Under the pieces are notes generated by a model that was given only the letters and a program-made list of their open reading frames with translations, was not told the origin of the DNA and did no database searches. The position numbers were made by a program, and so were the translations under genes. DNA of 42,651 nucleotides from a bacterium (GTDB taxonomy: Bacteria; Cyanobacteriota; Vampirovibrionia; Gastranaerophilales; Gastranaerophilaceae), in contig JAKSUR010000006.1 in the NCBI GenBank assembly GCA_024408765.1, positions 1-42,651 on the forward strand, in the 5' to 3' direction. Shown here piece after piece: positions 22,691 to 30,852 of this stretch. The first letter of the stretch is position 1; every line of letters starts with the position of its first letter.

Positions 22691-23725
22691 ATGAGTGTAC
22701 AATTAAGCGATATATGGAGCAATATATACAGGCAATTGCCTGAAATGGGAGATAACGAAAAAAGACATTTACAAAACGTGTTATATGCAGAATTAGGGAA
22801 ATATATTATCGAAAAACAAACAAGCACTGAACTGGTGGTGTATGATAATGATGTTAATGTTTATAATTTATTCTTTGCATCAAAGGAAATTGAGGGTTTA
22901 AGCAAAAGAACTTTAAAATGTTACAAAGATACAATTAACGAATTTTTGAAAATGATTCCAAAAAAAATTCTGGATATGTCAACAAATGATGTGAGATATT
23001 ATTTAGCGATAAAAAAAACAAGAGATAAGGTTTCGCAAGTTACCATTGAAAATAACAGAAGAAATTTAAGTAGCTTTTACGGATGGTTGTCTGATGAGGG
23101 CTATATGGAAAAAAATATCGTTAAACCCATCAAAAAAGTAAAAGTGGCTAAAATTCAGAAAAAAGCCTTTGATGAAACGGAAGTTGAAAAATTAAAAGAT
23201 GCATCATTAAGACTTAATAAAGAGATCGAGAGATTAAGAGCAATTGCATTGATAGAATTTTTATTATCGACCGGGTGTCGTGTCGGGGAAGTTTCGACCG
23301 CTAAATTGGTTGATTATGATGCAGATAAAAGAAGTTGTAAAGTGCTTGGCAAAGGCAACAAGGAAAGATCCGTGTACCTAAACAAGGCATCTAATTTAAG
23401 GTTACAAGAGTATCTTAGATGCAGAGAAAAACGATATGGCAAGTGTGAATGGCTGTTTGCTTCAAATGTTAGAATTGGTGGCAGTTGCAGGCAATTAGCT
23501 ATTTCGGGAATTGAGATACTTATGAGAAAGTTAGGGAAAATGGCAAAGGTCAAGAATTGCCACCCACACAGGTTTAGACGAACCTGTGCAACTTGGGCAT
23601 TAAAAAAAGGAATGTCGCTTATAGAGGTTTCAAAAATGTTAGGGCATGAAAATCTTGATACAACAAAGATTTATCTTGAATTTAATGAAGAAGAATTACA
23701 GTTTCATCACAATAAATATATGTGA
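22691..23725 (+). CDS. Second tyrosine recombinase (XerC/D-like)
   Basis: 344 residues. A SAM-like N-terminal domain (LSKRTLKCYKDTINEFLKMI) and a complete catalytic set: Arg in STGCRVGEVS, Lys in GKGNKERSVYL, HxxR in HPHRFRRTC, His in LGHENLDTTKIYL, whose Tyr is the nucleophile. It is on the opposite strand from int and sits in the late-regulator region. It may resolve genome dimers or act on another site; it is not needed for simple integration, which int covers. Confidence 0.9.
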   Translation: MSVQLSDIWSNIYRQLPEMGDNEKRHLQNVLYAELGKYIIEKQTSTELVVYDNDVNVYNLFFASKEIEGLSKRTLKCYKDTINEFLKMIPKKILDMSTNDVRYYLAIKKTRDKVSQVTIENNRRNLSSFYGWLSDEGYMEKNIVKPIKKVKVAKIQKKAFDETEVEKLKDASLRLNKEIERLRAIALIEFLLSTGCRVGEVSTAKLVDYDADKRSCKVLGKGNKERSVYLNKASNLRLQEYLRCREKRYGKCEWLFASNVRIGGSCRQLAISGIEILMRKLGKMAKVKNCHPHRFRRTCATWALKKGMSLIEVSKMLGHENLDTTKIYLEFNEEELQFHHNKYM

Positions 23726-23726
23726 G

Positions 23727-23876
23727 GTGGTAAATTTAGCGATAGTGTCTTTAAGGGAAAATGCTGTTATCAATAAAAATAAGTTATGTTTCAAAAATGC
23801 AGAATTACGTAAAATAGGCATAAACATAGTGAGAGCTAAAAATAAAATTGCAGATGTAAAGAAAAGGAGTGAATAA
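23727..23876 (+). CDS. Possible small basic protein before the late promoter
   Basis: A 40-50 residue frame (ENAVINKNKLCFKNAELRKI, then RAKNKIADVKKRSE). GTG at 23727 or 23745 could start it, but neither has a well-spaced ribosome site; GAGGTGG lies on the first GTG. Weak call. Confidence 0.3.
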   Translation: MVNLAIVSLRENAVINKNKLCFKNAELRKIGINIVRAKNKIADVKKRSE

Positions 23877-23902
23877 ACAACACACAACAAAACACACAAA
23901 CA

Positions 23903-23923
23903 CACATTTATATGTGCTATAAT
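23903..23923 (+). promoter_or_regulatory. Candidate late promoter with upstream palindrome
   Basis: TGCTATAAT (23915-23923) is an extended -10 element without a good -35 box. The palindrome CACATTTATATGTG (23903-23916) overlaps its upstream edge, a plausible activator site. CACA-rich repeats precede it. It would feed the terminase-head operon. Confidence 0.6.
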
Positions 23924-24000
23924 AGTATTAGGAATAAAAGCTAAAATTACAACGGTGATATGCTTTTGTTAAGTTCTCCTTTAAGATTTATAATCTGTGT

Positions 24001-24032
24001 AAAAAGACTATCTTGATTGGTAGTCTTTTTTT
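24001..24032 (+). terminator. Leader terminator between late promoter and terminase
   Basis: AAAAAGACTA (24001-24010) pairs with TAGTCTTTTT (24021-24030), followed by more T. It lies about 80 bases after the late promoter and 25 bases before the terminase start, so late expression must read through it. Confidence 0.8.
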
Positions 24033-24053
24033 ATGTGGAAAGGTGGTGGTATT

Positions 24054-24500
24054 ATGGGGAATATGACAGAAAAACAGAAACGATTTTGTGATGAATATTT
24101 GATTGACCTTAATGCCACAAGGGCTTACAAGGTGGCTTATCCGAATGTAAAAAAGGATGAAACAGCAAAAGCTTCTGCAAGTAGAATGTTAACTAATGTT
24201 AACGTTAAAAGCTATATTGATAAAAAATTAAAGGAAATTAGTGACAAGAAAACAGCTACAGCTAAAGAAGTAATAGAATATCTCACAAGCATAATGCGTG
24301 GGGAAGTTAAAGAAGATTGTCTGCGAATGGACGGTGATGGTGTGCAAGTTATTGATAAGATTGAAACACCTATCAGGGAACGAACAAAGGCAGCAGAACT
24401 TCTTGGCAAACGATACGGTTTATTTACTGATAAAATGCAGGTTGAGGGAAATATTCCTGTTATGATTGTTGATGATTTGGAAGATGATGTAGATGACTAA
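24054..24500 (+). CDS. terS: Terminase small subunit
   Basis: 148 residues from ATG 24054, after AAAGGTGGTGGTATT; an in-frame ATG at 24033 lies in the terminator tail. MTEKQKRFCDEYLIDLNATR, AYKVAYPNVKKDETAKASAS and RTKAAELLGKRYGLF are the Terminase_2 family signatures. It recognises the packaging site. It overlaps the large subunit by 8 bases. Confidence 0.93.
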   Translation: MGNMTEKQKRFCDEYLIDLNATRAYKVAYPNVKKDETAKASASRMLTNVNVKSYIDKKLKEISDKKTATAKEVIEYLTSIMRGEVKEDCLRMDGDGVQVIDKIETPIRERTKAAELLGKRYGLFTDKMQVEGNIPVMIVDDLEDDVDD

Positions 24501-25731
24501 AGTAAAAAAGTTATCGCTAAAAGAAGTTGTCGGGCAAGGGTACAAGAAGTATTGGAACTTCAAAGGCAGATACAGAGTTGTAAAGGGTAGCCGAGCCAGT
24601 AAAAAAAGCAAGACTACAGCACTTAACTTTATTTATCGAATTATGAAGTATGAAAATTCAAACTTACTTGTAGTACGTAAGACTTATCGTACACTTAAAG
24701 ACAGCTGTTTTACGGAGCTTAAATGGGCTGTAAATCGTTTGGGGGTGGAGCATTTATGGAAGTTTACGGAGTCACCTCTTGAAATGGTTTATGTTCCTAC
24801 CGGGCAAAGAATATATTTTAGGGGGCTTGATGACCCTCTGAAAGTAACTTCTATTACTGTTTCGATTGGTTGCCTTTGTTGGCTTTGGATTGAAGAAGCC
24901 TATGAAATATCAAAAGAAAGTGATTTTGATATGTTGCAAGAGAGTATCAGAGGACAAGTTCCTAACGGTCTTTTTAAGCAAATGACTATTACTTTTAATC
25001 CTTGGAGTGAGCGACATTGGTTAAAGAGAAGATTTTTTGATGTAGTTGATGGCGATATATTGGCTATTACAACAAATTACCTCTGTAATGAATGGCTCGA
25101 TGAGTCTGACAGGAAGATGTTTTCTGATATGAAAAAGAACAATCCTGACCGTTATGAGGTGGCAGGATTAGGCAATTGGGGTGTTGTAGGTCACGTTGTA
25201 TTCAGAAATTATCGTGTGGCTGATTTATCACAAAATATGATGAGATTTGATAATATTCGTTTGGGTATGGACTTTGGGTGGAATGACCCTACGGCTGTTA
25301 TTAAGATACATCTTGATAAAAATGCAAAGAAGATTTACGTAATTGATGAAATATATCGTCAGGAATTAAAAGACAGCGAATTATTAAAAATGGCAAAGGA
25401 ATTTTGCGGTAACAATTATGTTACTTGCGATTGTGCAGAGCCTAAAATAATAAATTTACTTGCAAGTAATAATGTTCGTGCTGTTCCTTGTGTTAAGGGT
25501 GCTGACAGTATTATGCGTGGTATACGTTATTTGCAAGATTTTGAGATTATTATTGATAACAAGTGTAAAAATTTTATTGATGAAATATCTATGTACAGGT
25601 TTGATGAAGATAAATTCGGGAATTTGCTTGAAAGACCCGTTGACGAAAATAACCATTTGCTTGATGCGTTGCGTTATGCCGTTGAAAGCGAAATGTTGAG
25701 AGCAGAAGTCAGAGCGACTAACAGAATATAA
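24493..25731 (+). CDS. terL: Terminase large subunit (PBSX family)
   Basis: 412 residues. Walker A KGSRASKKSKT (31-41) is the GSRxSxKS variant of PBSX-like terminases. Walker B is LCWLWIEEAYE at about 135. The RNase H-like nuclease domain begins at MRFDNIRLGMDFGWNDPTAV, with further acidic residues in DCAEPKIINLL and NNHLLDALRYAVES. It cuts and pumps DNA into the prohead. Complete for the family. Confidence 0.96.
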   Translation: MTKVKKLSLKEVVGQGYKKYWNFKGRYRVVKGSRASKKSKTTALNFIYRIMKYENSNLLVVRKTYRTLKDSCFTELKWAVNRLGVEHLWKFTESPLEMVYVPTGQRIYFRGLDDPLKVTSITVSIGCLCWLWIEEAYEISKESDFDMLQESIRGQVPNGLFKQMTITFNPWSERHWLKRRFFDVVDGDILAITTNYLCNEWLDESDRKMFSDMKKNNPDRYEVAGLGNWGVVGHVVFRNYRVADLSQNMMRFDNIRLGMDFGWNDPTAVIKIHLDKNAKKIYVIDEIYRQELKDSELLKMAKEFCGNNYVTCDCAEPKIINLLASNNVRAVPCVKGADSIMRGIRYLQDFEIIIDNKCKNFIDEISMYRFDEDKFGNLLERPVDENNHLLDALRYAVESEMLRAEVRATNRI

Positions 25732-25749
25732 TTTAAAGGGGGTTGGAAA

Positions 25750-27171
25750 ATGGCAAGAAATTTAGCACAATTATATCCTGATTTTACGGCAGAGTTAGAA
25801 GAAGTAAGAAATACTATTGGTGAAAATGGGATTGATTCAGATACACTTAGGCGAATAATAGAAAAACATAGTGCAAATTCGGATTATAACAAAAGATTAT
25901 ACGGCAGATATTTAGGTATTGAGGGTTGTGTGCCTATACATAATCGTGAGCCACATTTTAAAGATGAAAATGACCCGATTAACAATAAGTTGGCGAATGA
26001 CTTTTTTGGTGAAATAGTCGATTTTAAAACAGGGTATTTTGCAGGAAAGCCTGTTATGTACGGTTACTCCAAAACGGAAGAAGCCGAAAACAGCGAAAAA
26101 GCAACTAAAATTATTACTGATTTTGTGGTAAACAACAATATGCACAGTTGTGATATGGAAATTACCAAAATAGCAAGTGTTTACGGCTATGCAGGACGAT
26201 TATTTTACATTGATGTAAATGGTAATGTACGTGTAAAGCCATTGCAGGGGTTTGAAACGATTATTCTTACTACAGATGATATTTCAGAGCCTGAATATGC
26301 TGTACGTTATTTTTGTAATCTTGACATAAGTGGTAATGAAGTATGGACGGCAGAAGTGTATGACGATACGTATTATTACACTTACAAGGGACAGAAAAAC
26401 AGTATGGCTTTTGTGGAGAAAAAACCACATTTATTTGATTTTTGCCCTCTGCAAGGTATTGCCAACAATTCTGAAATGATTGGTGATGCTGAAAAGGTAT
26501 TAAGTCTGATTGATGATTATGACAAGGTGCTTTCTGATAATTCAAATGAAACAGAGAGCTTCGCTCACGCATATATGGTGTTTGAGAATGCTTACATAAA
26601 TGATGATGATGAGTTTCAGAGAATGAAAAAAACAGGTGCAATATTTATTCCACCAACGGGAACGACTTCTGCAAGTGTTCGTTTCCTGACTAAAGATGTA
26701 AATGATGCGTTTACAGAACATCATTTAGAGAGATTGGAAGACAACATATACCGTTTTTCTCAAACTCCTAATTTGGCTGATGAAACATTTTCGAGTGCAA
26801 GTGGTGTTTCGTTAAAATTCAAGTTACACGGACTCGAAACAAAGTGTGGTATGTTCGAGGCTAAAATGAGAAGTGCCGCAACGTATATGTGGAAAGTGGT
26901 TTCTTCTGCTTGGCAGAAACGAAACATATATGTTGACCCTCTACAAGTGATTATGGAATTTACACGCAACTTTCCTCTTGATATGCTTTCAGAGGCTCAA
27001 ACGGTGCAAATGCTTATTAATGCAGGATTGCCGAAAGAAATTGCTTACAGCCAGTTATCATTTGTTGATGATGTGGATTACGTAATGCAGATGATTGAAG
27101 AAGAAAAGGAACAAGACGGATTTAATGAGATTGATATTTCTGAAATGAGTGGTGGCAATGGCAACTCTTAA
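25750..27171 (+). CDS. Portal protein (SPP1 gp6-like)
   Basis: 473 residues, site AAAGGGGGTTGGAAA. NKLANDFFGEIVDFKTGYFAGKPVMYG and AYMVFENAYINDDDEFQRMK, then TPNLADETFSSASGVSLKFK are the standard portal features of the SPP1/Phage_prot_Gp6 family. It forms the twelve-subunit DNA channel. It overlaps the MuF gene. Confidence 0.95.
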   Translation: MARNLAQLYPDFTAELEEVRNTIGENGIDSDTLRRIIEKHSANSDYNKRLYGRYLGIEGCVPIHNREPHFKDENDPINNKLANDFFGEIVDFKTGYFAGKPVMYGYSKTEEAENSEKATKIITDFVVNNNMHSCDMEITKIASVYGYAGRLFYIDVNGNVRVKPLQGFETIILTTDDISEPEYAVRYFCNLDISGNEVWTAEVYDDTYYYTYKGQKNSMAFVEKKPHLFDFCPLQGIANNSEMIGDAEKVLSLIDDYDKVLSDNSNETESFAHAYMVFENAYINDDDEFQRMKKTGAIFIPPTGTTSASVRFLTKDVNDAFTEHHLERLEDNIYRFSQTPNLADETFSSASGVSLKFKLHGLETKCGMFEAKMRSAATYMWKVVSSAWQKRNIYVDPLQVIMEFTRNFPLDMLSEAQTVQMLINAGLPKEIAYSQLSFVDDVDYVMQMIEEEKEQDGFNEIDISEMSGGNGNS

Positions 27172-28558
27172 TGAATTATTGTATGAAGTTAGACGTGTAG
27201 CTAAAAGCAGACAGGTGCTTGACGAAAAGAAAATTCGTAAAATATATAAGGCATTGGAAAAAAAGTTGAATGGGTTTCTTGGTGATACGTGGGTCAAGTA
27301 TGCTGATAATGACGGCAGACTTACAATGCAACAACTTAAAAATGCGGGTCAATACGCAAAGTTTCTTGAAGAAATAGCTAATAATGTTGATGAATTAACA
27401 TCTTCGGAGAAAACGGCAATAATGACTATTGTGGAAGATACATACAACAAGGCTTATTCGGGAATGGTTAAAGCTGTACAAAAAGCAGATGTGAGAGGAG
27501 ATTTAAAAGATGTTGTAAAAGACATTAATGTTACTCCTGATGTTATTAAACGTGCTTTTGACAACAATATTTCAAAGCTGACACTTCCGACAATATTACA
27601 AAGTCACAGGAACACTATTATATACGAAATTCAACAGGCTGTTAATTTGGGTCTTATGAATGGTGACAGATATGAAACGGTGGCTAAACGTGTTAATGAG
27701 CGTGTAGGGGTTGGTTATTCAAAAGCCGTCAGAATTGTACGAACTGAAACGCACAGGAACATAGAAAGCGGTTTTAATGATTGTGCAAGGGAAATACAAA
27801 ACGGTTTAGATGGTAGTGGTTTTATATATACTGCGACTTGGCGAACTATGAAAGACGAAAGAGTAAGACCACAAGTGAGATATTACACAGCCAAAAGGGG
27901 TTGGGTGACGAAAACACCTTACAAAGCTGTTGCTAATCATATAAAAATGGAAGGTCAAATAATTCAAGTTGGTGGGTTATTTGATTTGGGAAATGCTAAA
28001 GCACCTTGTCCCGGTATGTCAGGAACAGCCAACAACGATTGTAATTGCAGGTGTTTCGTTGAGTATGAGATGATGACGGAACAGGAGTTCAACAAAAAGA
28101 AAGGGACATTAAAAGCAAACATTAATGAAGCTAAAGGTGATGACTTGTTTAGTATACTACCACCATTTAAGGGTGACTATGTTCAGCCTAAAAACATTGT
28201 AAATGAACTTAATAAATCAGAAATAGGAAAAGAAACTTTACAATATTTAAGGGAAAATCCACAATTAAGAGTAGAAATTAATTATACTGATGAAATTCCT
28301 AATTTAAGAGGGATTCAAAGAGGTAATAATATTGTTATATACGGTAAAAATACACAGACAAAGTTGTTGGTCACACAAACTATTATACACGAAGTTACAC
28401 ATCATAAATATGATATTGGTGGCGATAAACGTTCAGAAGTTTTGTGCTTTTTAGCAGAAGAATTGCATATAAAATCAACATTGACAGCAAGAGAAAAAAT
28501 TGATATAATAAAAGAGGTTAATAGATTATATCCTAAATTACTTTGGAGGGAGAGTTGA
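27158..28558 (+). CDS. MuF-type minor head protein with C-terminal zincin-like domain
   Basis: 466 residues; ATG 27158 is preferred over GTG 27149. The MuF core is at about 110-310 (KAVRIVRTETHRNIESGFND, ATWRTMKDERVRPQVRYYTA, CPGMSGTANNDCNCRCFVEY). From about residue 325 a different, more AT-rich segment follows, with IIHEVTHHKYDIGG: an HExxH zinc site at His411-His415. MuF proteins of temperate Firmicutes phages often carry exchangeable C-terminal toxin domains delivered with DNA. A protease or toxin role is inferred. The next small gene could be its partner. Confidence 0.85.
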   Translation: MATLNELLYEVRRVAKSRQVLDEKKIRKIYKALEKKLNGFLGDTWVKYADNDGRLTMQQLKNAGQYAKFLEEIANNVDELTSSEKTAIMTIVEDTYNKAYSGMVKAVQKADVRGDLKDVVKDINVTPDVIKRAFDNNISKLTLPTILQSHRNTIIYEIQQAVNLGLMNGDRYETVAKRVNERVGVGYSKAVRIVRTETHRNIESGFNDCAREIQNGLDGSGFIYTATWRTMKDERVRPQVRYYTAKRGWVTKTPYKAVANHIKMEGQIIQVGGLFDLGNAKAPCPGMSGTANNDCNCRCFVEYEMMTEQEFNKKKGTLKANINEAKGDDLFSILPPFKGDYVQPKNIVNELNKSEIGKETLQYLRENPQLRVEINYTDEIPNLRGIQRGNNIVIYGKNTQTKLLVTQTIIHEVTHHKYDIGGDKRSEVLCFLAEELHIKSTLTAREKIDIIKEVNRLYPKLLWRES

Positions 28559-28563
28559 TTATT

Positions 28564-28749
28564 ATGAAAAAACAGTTTACTGGACACGAATTAACAGAAT
28601 TTGCAAAAGTATTGTATAGAGATAATAAAGCTAAATGTATGAATTGTGATGGTGGATATATGTTACCAATGAGTAAAAATGGTGAGAGATGTAATTGGTA
28701 TAAGTGTAATAAATGTGGAGATAAATTTCATTTTAACTATGCAATATGA
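28564..28749 (+). CDS. Small zinc-ribbon protein after MuF, possible immunity partner
   Basis: 61 residues from ATG 28564 (TTG 28555 is closer to the GGAGGGAG site and would add three residues). CMNCDGGYMLPMSKNGERCN and CNKCGDKF form a zinc ribbon. It follows the MuF zincin-like fusion directly and shares its AT-rich character; polymorphic toxins are usually followed by an immunity gene. No direct evidence for immunity. Confidence 0.55.
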   Translation: MKKQFTGHELTEFAKVLYRDNKAKCMNCDGGYMLPMSKNGERCNWYKCNKCGDKFHFNYAI

Positions 28750-28769
28750 TAAATAATTATTAGATTTTT

Positions 28770-28796
28770 AAAGACACTTGAAAAGGTGTCTTTTTT
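28770..28796 (+). terminator. Terminator after the MuF block
   Basis: AAAGACACTT pairs with AGGTGTCTTT around a GAAA tetraloop (28770-28793), then T. Confidence 0.88.
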
Positions 28797-28830
28797 GTTG
28801 TACAATGGTAATGCAGATAGAAATATGCTG

Positions 28831-28917
28831 TATAATTGTGTAACTGAATTAATATTTAAACGATATGTAATATCGTCAGCTACAATGGTTAAAGCACTCT
28901 TCGGGGTGCTTTTTTTA
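28831..28917 (+). ncRNA. Possible short RNA with UUCG-loop terminator
   Basis: TATAAT at 28831-28836 (poor -35) is followed by CGATATGTAATATCG, a small hairpin, and a 9-bp terminator at 28891-28912 closed by a cUUCGg tetraloop and a long T run. A short leader RNA could be made. The promoter call is weak. Confidence 0.4.
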
Positions 28918-28932
28918 TACCCAAAAATAAAC

Positions 28933-29024
28933 TTGCTATCTTATGTAGGGTTATCTACCCTAAAGAGCATAACTACTTCTTATGGGGCGATTGTTCACAG
29001 CGATTGCCCTACATAAGGTAGCAA
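28933..29024. other. 92-base element bounded by 18-bp inverted repeats
   Basis: This occupies most of the gene-free stretch before the antirepressor. An 18-base arm (28933-28950) matches the reverse complement of 29007-29024 with one difference, which would be a GU pair in RNA. Inside are GGGT-TATCT-ACCC and a repeated GCGATTG. It may be a structured leader RNA or a small inverted-repeat element. No ORF or known riboswitch motif was seen. Confidence 0.6.
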
Positions 29025-29096
29025 ATATATGTTATCTGTGAAATAACTAAATTATAGTGCTTACTACTTTAGTGTAAGAGAAAGTGAGGAGTTATT

Positions 29097-29846
29097 ATGC
29101 TCGAATTAATTAAGGTAAATTATGAAAACGAAAAGCCTACTGTTTCAGGTAGGGAGTTACACGAGGCACTTGAAATTAAAACTAAATATGCAGATTGGTT
29201 TGAGAGAATGTGTGAGTACGGATTTGCCGAAAATACAGACTTTATATTGGTTTCTCAAAAAAGAGAAACCAATAATCCAAAAAATCCAATAACAACTCTT
29301 ACAGATCATCAGCTTACTATTCAGATGGCGAAAGAAATCTGTATGTTGCAAAGAAACGAAAAAGGCAAACAGTTCAGACAGTATTTTATCAAAGTTGAGG
29401 AGATGTGGAACAGCCCTACTATGATAATGAAAAGGGCTTTAGAATTTGCCAACAGCGAAAGATTAAGATTACAAACAGAGTTAGAAGAAAAAGATAAACG
29501 CATTGAAGAAATGAAACCAAAAGAAATATTCGCTGATAGTGTAACAGCTTCAAACAATTGTATTTTGATTAGTGAATTGGCAAAGATTTTAAAACAAAAC
29601 GGTGTTGAGATGGGTGCAAGAAGATTGTTTGCGTGGTTACGTGAAAATGGGTATCTTATAAAGCGACAAGGCTCTGAATATAATCTTCCGACACAAAAGT
29701 CAATGGAGTTAGGCTTATTTGAGATAAAAGAAACTTCAATAACACATTCTGACGGTCATATAACTATCAGCAAAACAACAAAGGTTACTGGTAAAGGTCA
29801 GATATATTTTATAAATCTTTTTAAGTGTCAAATTGCTGTAATTTAA
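29097..29846 (+). CDS. ant: Antirepressor, AntA N-terminus with KilAC-like C-terminus
   Basis: 249 residues, site AGTGAGGAGTTATT. N-terminus: VSGRELHEALEIKTKYADWF, FAENTDFILVSQK, DHQLTIQMAKEICMLQRNEK (AntA/BRO-type). C-terminus: ILISELAKILKQNGVEMGAR, RLFAWLRENGYLIKRQGSEY, the ANT/KilAC domain. Antirepressors inactivate the CI repressor. It lies in the head operon, not in the immunity region, behind a highly structured leader. The last residues (INLFKCQIAVI) differ from the usual ending after GQIYFIN. Confidence 0.92.
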   Translation: MLELIKVNYENEKPTVSGRELHEALEIKTKYADWFERMCEYGFAENTDFILVSQKRETNNPKNPITTLTDHQLTIQMAKEICMLQRNEKGKQFRQYFIKVEEMWNSPTMIMKRALEFANSERLRLQTELEEKDKRIEEMKPKEIFADSVTASNNCILISELAKILKQNGVEMGARRLFAWLRENGYLIKRQGSEYNLPTQKSMELGLFEIKETSITHSDGHITISKTTKVTGKGQIYFINLFKCQIAVI

Positions 29847-29858
29847 TTATAATAAACT

Positions 29859-29890
29859 AAAAAAGACAGTCGAAACAGGCTGTCTTTTTT
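29859..29890 (+). terminator. Terminator after the antirepressor
   Basis: AAAAAAGACAG (29859-29869) pairs with CTGTCTTTTTT (29880-29890). The next ribosome site begins about 20 bases later. Confidence 0.88.
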
Positions 29891-29920
29891 AATGCAAAAA
29901 ATACAATAGGTGGTGTAAAA

Positions 29921-30367
29921 ATGAGTTGTCCGAGATATGGCGGAAAGTGTACGGAGTATATGTGTGGATATAGCGAAAATGGTAAGTGTAAAAACGATAA
30001 AAAAGAGAATAAATCGGGTTATATGGATAAATTTTTAAAAGTTTTGGATGTTGCATCAATAAACGAAAAAAATGCTGAACATTACGGTTTAGATATTACT
30101 TTAGACCAACTTACAGAGGAAATGGGTGAAGTAATTCAAGCTGTAAACAAGTTAAAGAGAGCCAAAGGAAAAGGGCAGAGGGTGAAAGTATCTGTTGATG
30201 ATGCAGAAAAGAACTTGATTGAAGAATTGGTTGACGTGCAGATTGTATCTAAACAAGTTTTACATTTACTTAATGCAGATATGTCAAAAGTATTGGATTT
30301 GCATTTCAAAAAAGTGTTGAGAACTGAAAAAAGAATTGAAAATGAAAGAGGAGATAACATTGGATAA
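29921..30367 (+). CDS. MazG-like nucleotide pyrophosphohydrolase
   Basis: 148 residues, site TAGGTGGTGTAAAA. A Cys-rich start (CPRYGGKCTEYMCGYSENGK) precedes a MazG-type helical domain with the metal-binding pattern EEMGEVIQAVNKL and EELVDVQIVSK. Phage MazG-like enzymes hydrolyse NTPs or alarmones and may adjust host metabolism. It overlaps the next gene. Confidence 0.82.
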   Translation: MSCPRYGGKCTEYMCGYSENGKCKNDKKENKSGYMDKFLKVLDVASINEKNAEHYGLDITLDQLTEEMGEVIQAVNKLKRAKGKGQRVKVSVDDAEKNLIEELVDVQIVSKQVLHLLNADMSKVLDLHFKKVLRTEKRIENERGDNIG

Positions 30368-30602
30368 CAAAGCAATAGAAATTGTAAAGAATTATATTAC
30401 TGAACATTTGGATAAAACAGATAATGTCCCTGAATTTGAAGTATATACAGTATGGAAAGTAAAAGCTCTTCAAAATTGGAAATATCTTATTTCAAGCACA
30501 TTATTCGACGGAATGTATTACGAACTCACTTATAACGGTGATAAGAAAGAATGGTATCTTGATGTTTATAAAAAAATTGAAAACAGATGTATAAAGGGGT
30601 GA
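30360..30602 (+). CDS. DUF6275-like phage protein
   Basis: 80 residues from TTG 30360, five bases after GAGGAGATAACA; an upstream extension exists but has no site. VYTVWKVKALQNWKYLISST and GMYYELTYNGDKKEWYLDVY match a widespread small Firmicutes phage family of unknown function. Confidence 0.7.
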   Translation: MDNKAIEIVKNYITEHLDKTDNVPEFEVYTVWKVKALQNWKYLISSTLFDGMYYELTYNGDKKEWYLDVYKKIENRCIKG

Positions 30603-30606
30603 TTAT

Positions 30607-30837
30607 ATGTATTATCAAGACGGTATGAAATACGAAAATGAAAGTGATATACCTGATATTGGTGGTTTTGAGTGTGTGAAAGTTGAGCCTAACAATTTAC
30701 GTACTTATTACGGTAAATCAGCAGGAGTTGAGAATTTTCTTGCCAATGTGAATTATGCAGGGAACGGCTCAACGGCTTTATGCGTTGATACAGGAGATTA
30801 TTACATTTTCTTTGATTATGAATGGTACAAGCAATAA
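30607..30837 (+). CDS. 76-residue hypothetical protein
   Basis: Site AAGGGGTGATTAT. Tyr/Asn-rich and acidic (YYQDGMKYENESDIPDIGGF). It ends just before the fibre gene. Not recognised. Confidence 0.55.
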   Translation: MYYQDGMKYENESDIPDIGGFECVKVEPNNLRTYYGKSAGVENFLANVNYAGNGSTALCVDTGDYYIFFDYEWYKQ

Positions 30838-30852
30838 AAAGGGGTGATGTAA

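Noticed and set aside
28786-29016. A 76-codon frame in the antirepressor leader
   Set aside because: It runs through two terminators and the inverted-repeat element and has no ribosome site.
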